Of a stretch of 64,000 nt of DNA, positions 1 through 10,502 are shown in pieces. Location of the stretch: contig CAMTDV010000017.1 in NCBI GenBank assembly GCA_947069175.1, positions 53,019,137 to 53,083,136 of the forward strand, read 5' to 3'. Position 1 is the first letter of the stretch; every line of letters begins with the position of its first letter. The notes below the pieces were generated by a model that saw only the letters and a program-made list of their open reading frames with translations, did no database searches and was not told the DNA's origin. Source of the DNA: Scalesia atractyloides. Its lineage: Eukaryota > Streptophyta > Magnoliopsida > Asterales > Asteraceae. The position numbers and the translations under genes were made by a program.

Positions 1-975
1 AACCTAAACACCCACTATCCTTTTATACTAGTTGGAGATGGATTCTAGGCAAAAAAATACAAAAAACTGCTAGAATGGCAGCCCGAACAGTCATATGACC
101 GTTACTGATGTTGCAGGGAAACCGGTTTTTTTTCGATTAAAAAAACCGTTTATTATTACTACATTTTTGATTAACCGGTTATAAACCGTTTTTTTAAATT
201 GATTATAAAACCGATCGATTATAAAACCGGGTGTTTTTAATATTCGGTTATTAAACTAGTTTTTCTAATAATTCGATTATATAACCGGTTTTTCAGACAG
301 AAACCGCTCCATAACCGGTCCAACCGATTACAAACCGATCCAGTTATTAAAAAACCGGTTCTTTTATTAATCGGTTTCGGTTAGATAACTGTTTTTTTTA
401 ATCTCTACGTGTTACTAACAAAGTAATTCGAAAAAAATAAAAGTAAAAAATTCGTTTTCTAAATCCAATATTCACATCCCATCTTCTGCCTGCCACGTCT
501 CCCTTTCTTCCCCAAAAATAGTTTCCAACAGCAAACTTGTTTCAGGATGTTCCAAACAAAACCTAGGTTCTCCACTTTCCGTTTCACATTTACAGGCTAT
601 TTTGCAATAAATCCGTTACAAATTTTAACTACATTTTCATATATTATTATTTAGTAGACTCTTCTTATCTGCTTCAGCATTCGAAATCAGCTGTTTATTG
701 GATCGATTATCTATCTTCCCATGCTTATTAGGGTTATAATTTATGTGAAATTCATTGCATTATGAAAGTAACACCACGAAAAAGCCAGATTTTCCTTGGG
801 AAATTGATTGGAGATTTCAGTTTAAACAATATCATTTTCCTTTGCAAATTTGTTATTGCTCTAAAGCAAAATGCAATAGTTAGTTAAGGGGTTAATATGG
901 GGTGATTATATGCCGACAGCATTGATGAAATGAGAAGGGTTGAATTATGGAACTGAAAAGTAGATTGAGAAGCCA
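1..975. other. 5' flank of the formin gene
   Basis: AT-rich upstream region with no ORF of note. It contains the CCGGTT-rich block annotated separately and then ordinary non-coding sequence up to the formin start at 976. The promoter and 5' UTR must lie here, but no core motif stands out clearly enough to place. Confidence 0.5.
118..400. repeat. AACCGGTT-rich dispersed repeat block
   Basis: The motif AACCGGTT and near variants (AAACCGG, AACCGATC, AACCGTTT) recur about every 15-30 bases on both strands. The AACCGG-rich ends of the miniature element at 34.2-34.8 kb are similar in style, so this is probably a decayed miniature DNA transposon. No target duplication could be defined. Confidence 0.45.
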
Positions 976-3900
976 ATGGATGTGAGAAACTTGTGTTTTT
1001 TAGGTGTTTTTGTAGCTTTTTTCATTTTATCTGTGGCAGATTTTGGTGAAGGAAATCGCAGAATCCTTGATAATGCTTCATACCACCATTGGAGCCCTCA
1101 TGATATACAGGATAACATTGTATGATTCTTCACTTCCCCTCCCCTATTTTAGAAATATCACCATGAATGATTGTTGGTATTTTGGATGAAACTGTTGTAT
1201 GTATGTATGTATGTTTACAGGGAGATCAAGTTTTGGTGTTGTGCAGGAAAGGATTTGAACAAATTACAGAAGCTATCGAGTATATTAATCTCAATTTACC
1301 ACAAGTCACAAACTATAACAGAAACTCTCATGTAGCATTGCTAAGAAGAATCCTTGTAAAAGAAGACACCACAACCAGACTGAATGGTAGAATCCTTAAG
1401 CCAAAGTACCGCCGACGTAGGCGGAGACGTAGGCGTAGGCGGCGGCGCCCTCGTCAACCATGGACATTCGGCCCTACACCAGCAAGTGCTCCATCTCCCG
1501 ATTGGAGCCCACCATCTCCCCCATCAACTCCAATTAAGGCCCCACCTCCAACCCTGCCTCCTAGAGGGGCCGCACCTCCAACCCCACCTTCTAGAGGAGC
1601 CCCGTCTCCTAAAGGGACCCCACCTCCAACCCTGCCTCCTAGAGGGGCTGCGCCTCCAACCCCACCTTCTAGAGGAGCCCCGCCTCCTACGAGGACCCTA
1701 CCTCCATCCCCACCTCCAACCCTGCCTCCTAGGGGGGCCACACCTCCATCCCCACCTTCTAGAGGAGCCCCGCCTCTTACAGGGACCCTACCTCCTAGAG
1801 GGGCCACACCTCCATCCCCACCTTCTAGAGGAGCCACGCCTCCTACAGGGACCCCACCTCCAATCCTAACTCCTATACGGGCCCCCCCTCCAACCCCGAT
1901 TCCTAGAGGGGTCCCACCTCCAACCCCAACTCCTAAAGGGGCCCCACCTCCAACCCCGATTCCTAGAGGGGCCCCACCTCCAACCCCGATTCCTAAAGGG
2001 GCCCCACCTCCAATCCCGGCTCCTAGAGGAGCCCCATCTCCAATCCCGATTCCTAAAGGGGCCCCACCGCCAACCCCAACTTATAATATGAGCCCCTATC
2101 TATCACCAACCAATGACAGCGGGCCGTCTCCATCACTGGCCCCGTCAAGGACTCCCAATAAGCCTGGACACCCAAGGCATGTGCCTAACAGGCCTCCATC
2201 TCTAACACCGAACCCTAACCCATCTCTGAGACCTGGACGTTTTCCCAAGCCTTCACCAAAACCGTTACCTGATATGGATCCTTATCCCGAGGAAAAGACC
2301 GAAAAGCCCCTGGATTCGGCACAAAAAGGCAGTGGCAAGGAGCGTAAATTGTTGATCATTGCTATATCTTCAAGTATAGTGGCAGCTTTAGCTATTCTCT
2401 CATTATTTTTGGTTTGCTTCTTTAGACTAAGAAAGAGAAGGAAGCCTAATGATGGAAGAAGGGAAGGAGGACTTCTTGCTACTGGTAACTACTCAGTTGC
2501 ATACTTTTCTCATGTTCCTATAATGAACTTTGACTTTTGAGGTCAAACCTATAATTTCTCAAAATTTAAAATTTTGTTTTTTAACCAACATTTTCTGAGA
2601 TGCATTACTTTCCTTGTGAAATTAAAATTCAGTTAACAGTTCTTTGTTGAAACATACCGCTCATGAGATATAAAATCAGAAAATGGTTTGTTTGATCCCA
2701 AGAAGATCAAGCTGTAGTTTCCTCTCTCAACTAGATAAAAATTACCCAATTGATTATTACGGGGTGTTTGGATGTGCATTTAAAATGACTATCACGAGTT
2801 CATATTACAATATGAAGTTTGGAGTGTTTGGATAAAAACATGATTCTAGTTATTTGTGGTCAAAATAATCAGGTTATGAAAAACAAGTATGAAGTCATTA
2901 AAAAATTTATCAACCAACAGATCATACACTTTTGAAACGCAAATCCAACACCCCTTACGAGATTTAAATAATTTAAGAATTCAAAATTTTGTTTTATTAG
3001 GTTCTTTATCAAGATCGAAAAAAGATGGAGGTACAAGAGATGGGATGCAAAATTTATCAACCAAAGGTGCTTCCATGCCCCGAGATCAAGTATCAGAGGA
3101 TGGATCATTACCATTACAACCAGAAAGAACTGTTCCTCCACCATCACCGCCACCACCGCCTCCACCACCGCTGCCGCCACCATCGCCACCCACCACCACC
3201 GCCTGCCCCTGAGGCACCCCTACCACCAGCCCCGCCACCACCACCCCTGAAGGCTGCTAATGTGCCTAATCCACCAATGGCAAAGCCACGTCCACCTGGA
3301 GGGCGCTCTGGAAATGAAGACGACGAAACTGGAGATTCTGATGCCAATAAAACAAAGTTAAAACCGTTTTTCTGGGATAAGGTGAATACTAGCCCTAACC
3401 GCTCAATGGTGTGGCATGATATCAAAGCCGGATCATTCCAGTAAGGCTCTCAACCCACTAACCACAGTTATTTACACCTATAGGGGGGCAAGATGGGTGA
3501 TCAGGCAGGTTGGGTAACAGGTCAAACGATGTGGGTCATGTTCGGTTGTCCCAGATTTATGTTACTGTCAATGTTTTGAATTTTGATTAGTAGTTAAATT
3601 TGTTAATGGACAGGTTCAATGAGGAGATGATGGAAAATCTGTTCGGCGCTTCGAGTGGTCAAAACAAGAATGAGAGTGGAAAAACCGCAACTGTCTTACC
3701 AAACCAACCCAAATTGATTCAGATTATCGATCCCAAAAAAGCGCAAAATTTGGCTATTCTTCTAAAAGCATTAAATATAACAATGGAAGAAGTCTCTGAT
3801 GCCATTATGGAAGGTGAGTCTCTCTCCTTCATCAAGTTTAAAACTAATATGTAAAGAGAGATGTTTCACAAAAATATTGTTACTCGCATGCATTCATGAA

Positions 3901-5421
3901 TCATGATCGTGTGTTATTGGCAAGGATATAAAAGAGCCGAGCAAGCTCAACTCGTTTAACTAAACAGAGCTCGAGCTCGGCTTGTTCCGAGCTCTGTATC
4001 TAAAGCTCAAGCTCGGCATGTTTGTTATTTATTTTATAAATAGATAATTGTTGTTACGTATGTTTATAACTATAGTTTTATATATGTAGCATATTATATA
4101 TTCTATATTTATTCTTATCATATAACTATAATAATATTTATTGTATAATATATATTTTTATATTAAATAAATATTATCATATTGATATAAAAAGTACTCG
4201 CGAGCCTAAATGAGCTCGATATATGCCTCGTTTATTAAACAGAGTGTGGGTCGGGCTTGTTTAAGCCCGGATTGATTCGAGATTTTAGCGAGCTGATCTT
4301 GAGTGGTTCAGCCCGTTTACAACACCCCTATTTAATGGGAATGAATTGAATTGTTGATGTGAATATGATCAGGTAATGAGCTTCCTGTCGAATTTATTTC
4401 AACTTTGTTGAAAATGGCACCGACCCGTGAAGAAGAACTAAAACTTCGGTCATATAACGGGGATCTTGCGCTTCTTGGCCCTTCGGAACGCTTTCTTAAA
4501 GTATTGGTTGATATCCCGTTTGCATTTAAACGTCTTGAAGCTTTGTTGTTTATCGCTTCACTTCACGAGGAATCCTCTTCCGTTAAAGACTCTTTTGCAA
4601 CTTTAGAGGTAGCTTGCACAACCCTAAGAAACAGCAGGCTCTTCCTGAAACTTCTAGAAGCAGTTCTTAAGACAGGGAATCGTATGAACGTCGGTACGTA
4701 TCGTGGCGGGGCCCAGGCATTCAAGCTCGACACACTTTTAAAGCTCTCGGATGTCAAAGGCACAGATGGCAAGACCACACTGTTGTCTTTTGTGGTCCAA
4801 GAAATGATCCGGACAGAAGGTAATAAAGCTGCCCGGAGAGCAAAGAGTAGTTCATCCGAAGACGTTCTACATCAAGAAGCACCGGAAGAATACCGAGGAT
4901 ATGGCCTCGAGGTTGTTTCCAAGTTAAGTGAGGAACTTGATATTGTTAAAAAGGCAGCCCTTATTGACGGTGAGACCCTGACATCAACTGTTTTGAAACT
5001 AGGAAATATGTTAAGGAAGACCAAAGATTTTGCAAATAACGAAATGAAAACCTTCGAGGACGATACCCAGTTCCAGAAGTTTCTTACTGAGTTTGTGGGT
5101 CGGGCAGAAGCCGAGATCATGTGGTTGTTGGAAGAGGAGAAGCGGGTGATGGCCCTCGTTAAGAACACGGGTGATTATTTCCACGGGAAGTCGAGAAAAG
5201 ACGAAGGCTTACACTTGTTTGTTGTTGTACGCGATTTCTTGGTACTTTTAGATAACGTGTGCAACGATATAAGAAGAACAACCGCGATGCAAGCAAAGAA
5301 AAACCAATCTAACTCAACCGAAGAACCATTCGGGCGTGATAAACTGTTTCCGTCTAACAAAGGTAGTCCATCGGGTTATACTAGTTCGGATGAAGAGAGC
5401 CAAGAGAGTGATTCTCCTTAG
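976..5421 (+). CDS. Class I formin (FH1-FH2 actin nucleator), five exons, one frame break
   Basis: Proposed exons are 976-1119, 1221-2484, 3001-3440, 3614-3813 and 4373-5421; every intron is GT-AG and the phases match. Apart from one surplus base in exon 3 the model is a single frame of about 1031 residues. Seen in order: a hydrophobic signal peptide (residues 1-25), a short conserved-looking stretch, a run of basic residues, a long Pro-rich repeat ectodomain, a transmembrane helix at about 423-448 followed by a basic RLRKRRK, the FH1 polyproline tract at about 515-560, and FH2 from the KLKPFFWDKV stretch (about 589) onward. FH2 carries the hallmark GNRMNVGTYRG and AFKLDTLLKLSDVKG blocks. Class I plant formins sit in the plasma membrane, contact the wall with the Pro-rich part, and nucleate actin through FH2. 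The surplus base near 3190 opens a stop at 3210-3212. It is either a sequencing error in a CCA/CCG run or a real disabling mutation. The exact paralogue (FH number) is not resolved. Confidence 0.9.
1540..2080 (+). repeat. About 30-bp coding minisatellite in formin exon 2
   Basis: A roughly 30-base unit (around GGGGCCCCACCTCCAACCCC) repeats many times in frame and encodes about ten residues of the type GAPPPTPIPR/K. Two sub-blocks are visible: a more variable first part with Leu/Ser units, and a more regular second part (about 1870-2070). The long antisense and alternative-frame ORFs over this interval are by-products of the repeat. Confidence 0.85.
2761..2954. mobile_element. Miniature inverted-repeat element in formin intron 2
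   Basis: The left end GGGGTGTTTGGAT is matched in inverse by the right end, which reads ATCCAACACCCC, and both ends abut TTA(C). A three-base TTA duplication with such ends fits a Harbinger/Tourist-type miniature element. It lies wholly within intron 2 (2485-3000), between splice sites, so the message need not be affected. Confidence 0.6.
3925..4331. mobile_element. Probable hAT-type miniature element in formin intron 4
   Basis: Intron 4 (3814-4372) holds an AT-rich core flanked by GAGCTCGAGCTCGG-like sequence on the left and GAGCTCGATATATGCC...AGCCCG sequence on the right, ending in CAACACCCCTA. Such GAGCTCG-rich ends are common in plant hAT miniature elements. The left end is decayed and no duplication was found. 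Confidence 0.45.
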
Positions 5422-5880
5422 TTTTTGCTTCTAATTGAATAAGATATCGGGGGTATATGAACAAATTGAAGAATGTAGGGACTGAATGTGAAATAAGTGA
5501 AGTTGGGGTCCTACGTTGTAAATATTCAATTCAAAGGGTATACAATGTAAATACAATATGTAAGATGAAGGGAGAACTTATCCCGTGCTTTTGGATCAAG
5601 AAGAATGAGGATGAAGAATGTAGCTGTCACATATATGTGTCTTTTGGATGTTATTGAATACTTGACAATTAGAAGGGTTGAATGGGAATAATAGATAAGT
5701 TGAGGGCCTTGTATTGTGAAAGTTAGAAGGGCTGCAAAATGTAAATGCTATCTGTGAAAGTGTTCAACATTATTTTATTATTATTGATAAAATTAAAATT
5801 CTATTGATGTATAAGAATACATTTTCTTTGTTTAAACTATTATATTTCTCGAGTTAAAGTTCACGTACAAACAACTCGTA
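5422..5880 (+). other. 3' flank and likely 3' UTR of formin
   Basis: Non-coding AT-rich sequence after the TAG stop at 5419-5421. It contains no convincing ORF; a 66-codon frame here has no recognisable content. Polyadenylation probably falls in the AT-rich stretch around 5760-5830, without a single clear signal. Confidence 0.4.
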
Positions 5881-6424
5881 CAAAACATACGAAAGGCATG
5901 AAAAAAAAAAAGAAAACCCGGTGACATTTTCGTAAGTATTTGCTTGTAGGGTAATTATCAAAATTACGCTACAAATGATCTTGTAGAGTAACTTTGATCT
6001 TATAGAGTAATTTTGATCTTATAGGGTGATTTTGTAAAATGTTCTTATAGGATAATTTTGAAACTTGCAGAGTAATTTTGATATATTTGTAACGTAATTA
6101 TGATACTTTACAAAATTACCATACAAGATCAAAATTATCTTACAACATCAAAATTACCATAAAAGATTATTTGTAGAGTAATTATGATATTCTACAAGAT
6201 CAAAATTACCCTACAAGAAAATTTTACAAAATTAACTTAGAAGATTAAAATTACCCTATAAGAACGTTTTACAAAATTACCCTAGAAGATCAAAATTATC
6301 CTACAAGATCATTTGTAAGGTAATTTTGATAATTACTTTACGAGTAAATAATTACGAAAATATCACCGTGTTTTTATTTTATTTTATTATTTTTTTTTAC
6401 CTTTTCGCCCTATTCGTACCTTTT
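5881..6424. mobile_element. Long foldback (inverted-repeat) element
   Basis: The two halves are inverse copies. The left arm from 5919 reads CGGTGACATTTTCGTAAG and the right arm, ending at 6368, gives CGGTGATATTTTCGTAAT when reversed. The match continues inward for about 70 bases and more loosely across the whole element, because the body is built from short units of the form GATCTTGTAGGGTAATTTT in both orientations. A looser match extends outward (CAAAACATACGAA against CAAAAGGTACGAA) to about 5881 and 6424. No ORF inside. A foldback-type non-autonomous DNA element is likely. Confidence 0.7.
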
Positions 6425-6425
6425 G

Positions 6426-6513
6426 TATATAAGGGTATTTGTATTGATGATTTGTCTATATTTCTTTGGTATATAAGGGTATTTGTATTGATCATTTGTC
6501 TATATCTCTTTGA
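6426..6513. repeat. Two-copy 44-bp tandem repeat
   Basis: Two adjacent copies of a 44-base unit beginning TATATAAGGGTATTTGTATT, differing at about two positions, directly outside the right end of the foldback element. Confidence 0.85.
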
Positions 6514-8421
6514 AATACTTATACGGTACATTACTTTTTTGCTGACGAGGATATTTTTCAAGTTATGACAATCATAGACGTATTTTTAAAATTTAAATAT
6601 GTTATCATCTGAGCTAATTGAGTGCATACTTAAATCTATGCTTAAATGCCCCTTCCTTGTTTGCTTAAATGCATATATCTCCCCTTCCTTCTTTATTTTA
6701 CAATTGCGTTTTATTACTAGATTTTTTTTAGGAAAATATATTAATAGCTGCTCCTTGCAAGATTTTAACTCTAGGTTTTTGATGTCTCCTTAGAACAATT
6801 GTGTTTTACTTTGTCTTGTTAATCTCTCTATTATAGTGCAAAATTACCTTCGCTGCTTTGTGTTATCTTTTGATTTTAATTTATGGAACATATCCTATAA
6901 GTTGAGACTATTTATAAAAACTTATTAGGTTTGTAAAAATAACATATCTTTTTGTCAACGGGAAGTATGAAGCATCAATTTCATAAGAAGATGGTTTCCA
7001 ATGAATATTCAAAGTTGGACATATTTATTCTTCTATAAAACTCACTATTTGAGTTTGGCGATAAAGGTCCGTTTGGATCATAGAATCCCACGGAATTGAA
7101 TTTGGAAATGATTCCGTACAAAATTATGTTTGATTGGGCATTGAAATGGAAAGAATTCCTTCAACCCACCCAAGAAAAGTTTTCGTTTCAGTGAAATGTT
7201 TGAAAAAAATACAATATATAATCTCCCTTAAAAACAAACTAAGCAACATATCTTCTTAATCAAAACTAATTATTCCTAACAATCCAATGCTTATTTTGTT
7301 TTTAAAATTACGATTGAATGAGTTTTTACCAATTGAATTCTACTACTCATCTGTTCTAATAAATATTGATGAGACACAGATGTCAGAGAAATAAAAAACA
7401 GAAATCATAAACATCAAATAATGAGTTCTAGAAAAAAAAAATAATAAATTGAAGATATAAAAAACGATCCATGTGTTCCATAAATTAAAATCTAGATAAA
7501 AAATAACAATTAAAACAATGATCCATGCAACCACAATTGAACAAAGATACAATCAAGAACCATAAGATTACATGATGTGGAAGGGCATGATGCGTCATGT
7601 GAGAGGGACGTGGTAAAAAAAGCACGGGATAGAAGTGGCTTGTAAAGGAGCGTTTTTTAAAAATAAAATTAAAAAAATAAACAACCAAACAACAACCAAT
7701 ACCATCGCTCCACATCATCACCCTCATGCCCTCCACGCCAGTGAGAATCTTGCCGCCTCCATCTCCACGCCATGACACATGCCGGTGTGCTGGCGTGGTG
7801 GAGGCCTCCACACCATGGAGTCTAAGAACAATTTTAATAAATAGTACATGATTTATTGATCAAGAACGTCAACTCTTGTTTGCATTTTTCTATGCTATCT
7901 ATATAATTATAGCTAACTATCACCATAATATACCAATAGATAATAGACAACTTTTTATAATTACAAAGATAATTATATAATAAAGATACCCCTTCTGTCA
8001 TCCTAATCTGTATATCTCTACACTATTAGAGAGAAGTTTGTAAATGTGATCATCGTCTTTATTAGAGAGAAGCATTTGCTAATCCCTACCAAACTAAGTA
8101 TGTGTAAATCTATATTACATAACAAACTCTTGGTAGATTTTTTTAAGGTAGATTAGTTATCCACTCAAATCACTAGAAGTTTTTTTATTCATGTGTTGAT
8201 AATTTTCTACTTTTAACTTGTTTAGATATTATTCTAAACCTGCAAATTAATTATTTTATAAACAATCACAGAACTTTAAACTTAAAATTAACATGTTTAC
8301 CTCTTGGTTTCTACAAAATCCTTTCAGGACTTATGGTTAAAGGTCACCCCCCCGCCTTGATTGTTAAAAGTCGCATGTAATGAAAATTTGTGGAGGATAA
8401 AACCTACCGAGTCCATTGCAC
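6514..8421. other. Intergenic region between formin and PPR gene
   Basis: AT-rich. About 7060-7330 has sequence (CCGTTTGGATCATAGAATCC, then GAATTCC motifs) typical of decayed miniature elements. About 7560-7820 is GC-richer, with CCACGCC/GGCGTGG inverse motifs around 7735-7810, again looking like an element end. ORFs of 60-110 codons here have no recognisable content. Confidence 0.4.
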
Positions 8422-10173
8422 CTATTCCAAATCCACCATCTTCGACAAGCTCCAAAGAACATGTTCGATATCATTGTTGCAAAACGACAGACTGTGTTTA
8501 CCAGAAACAAACTCCAGAACGCTGCCATCAACCGCCTCGATCACACTCTTCCCACTCTCCTTAACCACCCCTTTCTCTAACAAAATCTTCCTCATCTTCA
8601 TTACATCTTCCCACATTCCATTATCAGCATAAATATTTGACATAAGAACATACACCCCACAATCATCACCACCAACTTCCTTAAGCTTATTCACCACAAA
8701 CTCACCTAACCCGACATTCTTTTGTACTCGGCATCCCAAAAGAACCGACCCCCACAAATCTTTATTCGGTTGCATTGGCATCGACACTATAAAGCTTAGT
8801 GCTTGTTCCAGTTTTCCAGCTCGAACAAGAAGATCAATCAGCATCCATAGTGTTCAACCTTCGGGTTTCTTATTCTCCTAAAGATCTCAAGACCTTTTGT
8901 TACAAAACCTCCGTGACTACAAGCGGATAAAGCACTCACATATATCAAATCATCCACCTGGATTCGTTCTCGTTCCATTTGACTAAAATAAGTCAACGCT
9001 TCACCTCCAAAACCATTGACGCCAAGCCCAGAAATCATTACATTCCAACTAACCACATTTTTTTCTGGCATACCATGAAAAACGGCCCGGGCCTCTTCAG
9101 TGCTACCACATTTCATGTACATATCCACAAGGGCCGTATTCACCACTATATCGAGCGCGATTTTCTTCTTTTTGATGTACGTATGAATCCACTTTCCTTG
9201 ATCAAGTGCACCCAATTGTGCACAAGCTGATATTGTACCCACGACGCAGAATTTATCTGGTTTTATGTCATGAGAAAGCATAAAATTGAACATTTTTAAC
9301 GCTTCCATTGGATTATGATGCTGCAAATAGCTGTTTATTATAATGCTCCATGAAATTAGACTCTTATGCTCCATCATATCAAATAGTTCCCGTGCTGCCA
9401 CCATATCACCTACCTTCGCATATAAATCTATCATGGTATTCCATGACACCACGTCTAAGTTAAGCATTTTGTCAAACAGCAAGCGAGCGCGTAACATCAC
9501 CTGTTTTCTGAAAAAGACCACAACATCACACATGTTACCTTGCATTTGGATAATTTGTTTGATACCCAATAATAAAAAATACAAAAAAAAGTCTGCAAAC
9601 CTTGCCATACCCATCAATCATAATGGACCAAGAAACCACATCTCTCTCAGGGATTTCATCAAACACCTTGTGTGCTTCCACCATATCACCACACTCTACA
9701 TACCCACTGACTATCAAGTTCCAAGACACCAAATCTTTGTCATGAAACCAGTCAAACAGAGCCCTTGAACAACTCCTCTGACCACACTTGCAATACATTC
9801 CGATCAACCCGTTTGTCACAAAAACATCAGAATTGAAAAACCCAACTTTCACAACCTCCCCATGAACTTGTCTTCCTTCCCACAGTCCACGTATTATCCT
9901 GCAGGTCTTTAACACAATTGGGTATGTATAATTATCCCAAAGGATTCCATTTGTTTTCATTTTGACGAAAATTTCCAAAGCCATTTGCGGGAGGACTGAA
10001 TCTGAATTCGCGAGCTGGGCTTTCATCATTGTGTTGTAAGTGTAGGTGGTTTCATTGGCTAGATGAAGTTGAGAGAACATGCGGACTAAGGGCCTCATGA
10101 TTTGCAGGTTTGAAATAACACTCACCTGAATGAATCCACGATTGCAGTTGTTTATAGTCCAAAATATTGTCAC
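8422..10173 (-). pseudogene. PPR protein (PLS/E type), one frame break
   Basis: Minus-strand exon 1 is 10173-9601 (191 codons) and a 100-bp GT-AG intron is 9600-9501. Exon 2 is in phase to a TGA at 8840-8838, and the family sequence resumes in another frame from 8844 to 8422. Repeats of the PLS kind are obvious: DLVSWNLIVSGYVECGDM, DVVSWSIMIDGYGK, DVVSWNTMIDLYAKVGDM, SLISWSIIINSYLQ, NVVSWNVMISGLG. They are followed by an E-type C-terminal region (LWGSVLLGC, YVLMSNIYADNGMWEDV) without a DYW domain. PLS-class PPR proteins usually act in organelle RNA editing or processing. At the break, VEHYGC should be followed by a Met-Ile-Asp-Leu stretch; one base is missing there and a stop appears. The repeat spanning the intron is two residues short. 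The N-terminus lacks a clear transit peptide, so the true start is uncertain. Either a recent pseudogene or a single-base sequence error. Confidence 0.85.
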
Positions 10174-10502
10174 ATAATTTTATTATTATTTTTTAACTTT
10201 TTTAATGAACTCTAGTTTAGCGCCGGAGAGGCAACTTATCATACGTATCATATTCATTGGTAGGGGTGTCCATCACTCACTACCCACCCATCACTCACAA
10301 CATCCAACCACCATACGCCACGTCATCGAGCCAAATTTCATAACTAGCGATAGATTTTAGTAGGAGCGCCCAACACTCCATCACTAATTATGAGTTTTTT
10401 TTCATTTTCATTTTTTTCTTTTTAATTTATAAATTAACAATAAAATTTTAAATAATAAATTTCATATAAATAAATCCTACATTACAAACTAAAAAATAAA
10501 AA

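Noticed and set aside
1384..1869. Second long ORF (161 codons) and antisense ORF over the formin Pro repeat
   Set aside because: The 30-base repeat has no stops in several frames. Only the frame with signal peptide, Pro repeat and membrane helix links to FH2.
3144..3425. Antisense Gly-rich ORF opposite FH1
   Set aside because: It is the mirror of the CCA/CCG polyproline codons; the plus strand has the FH1-FH2 content.
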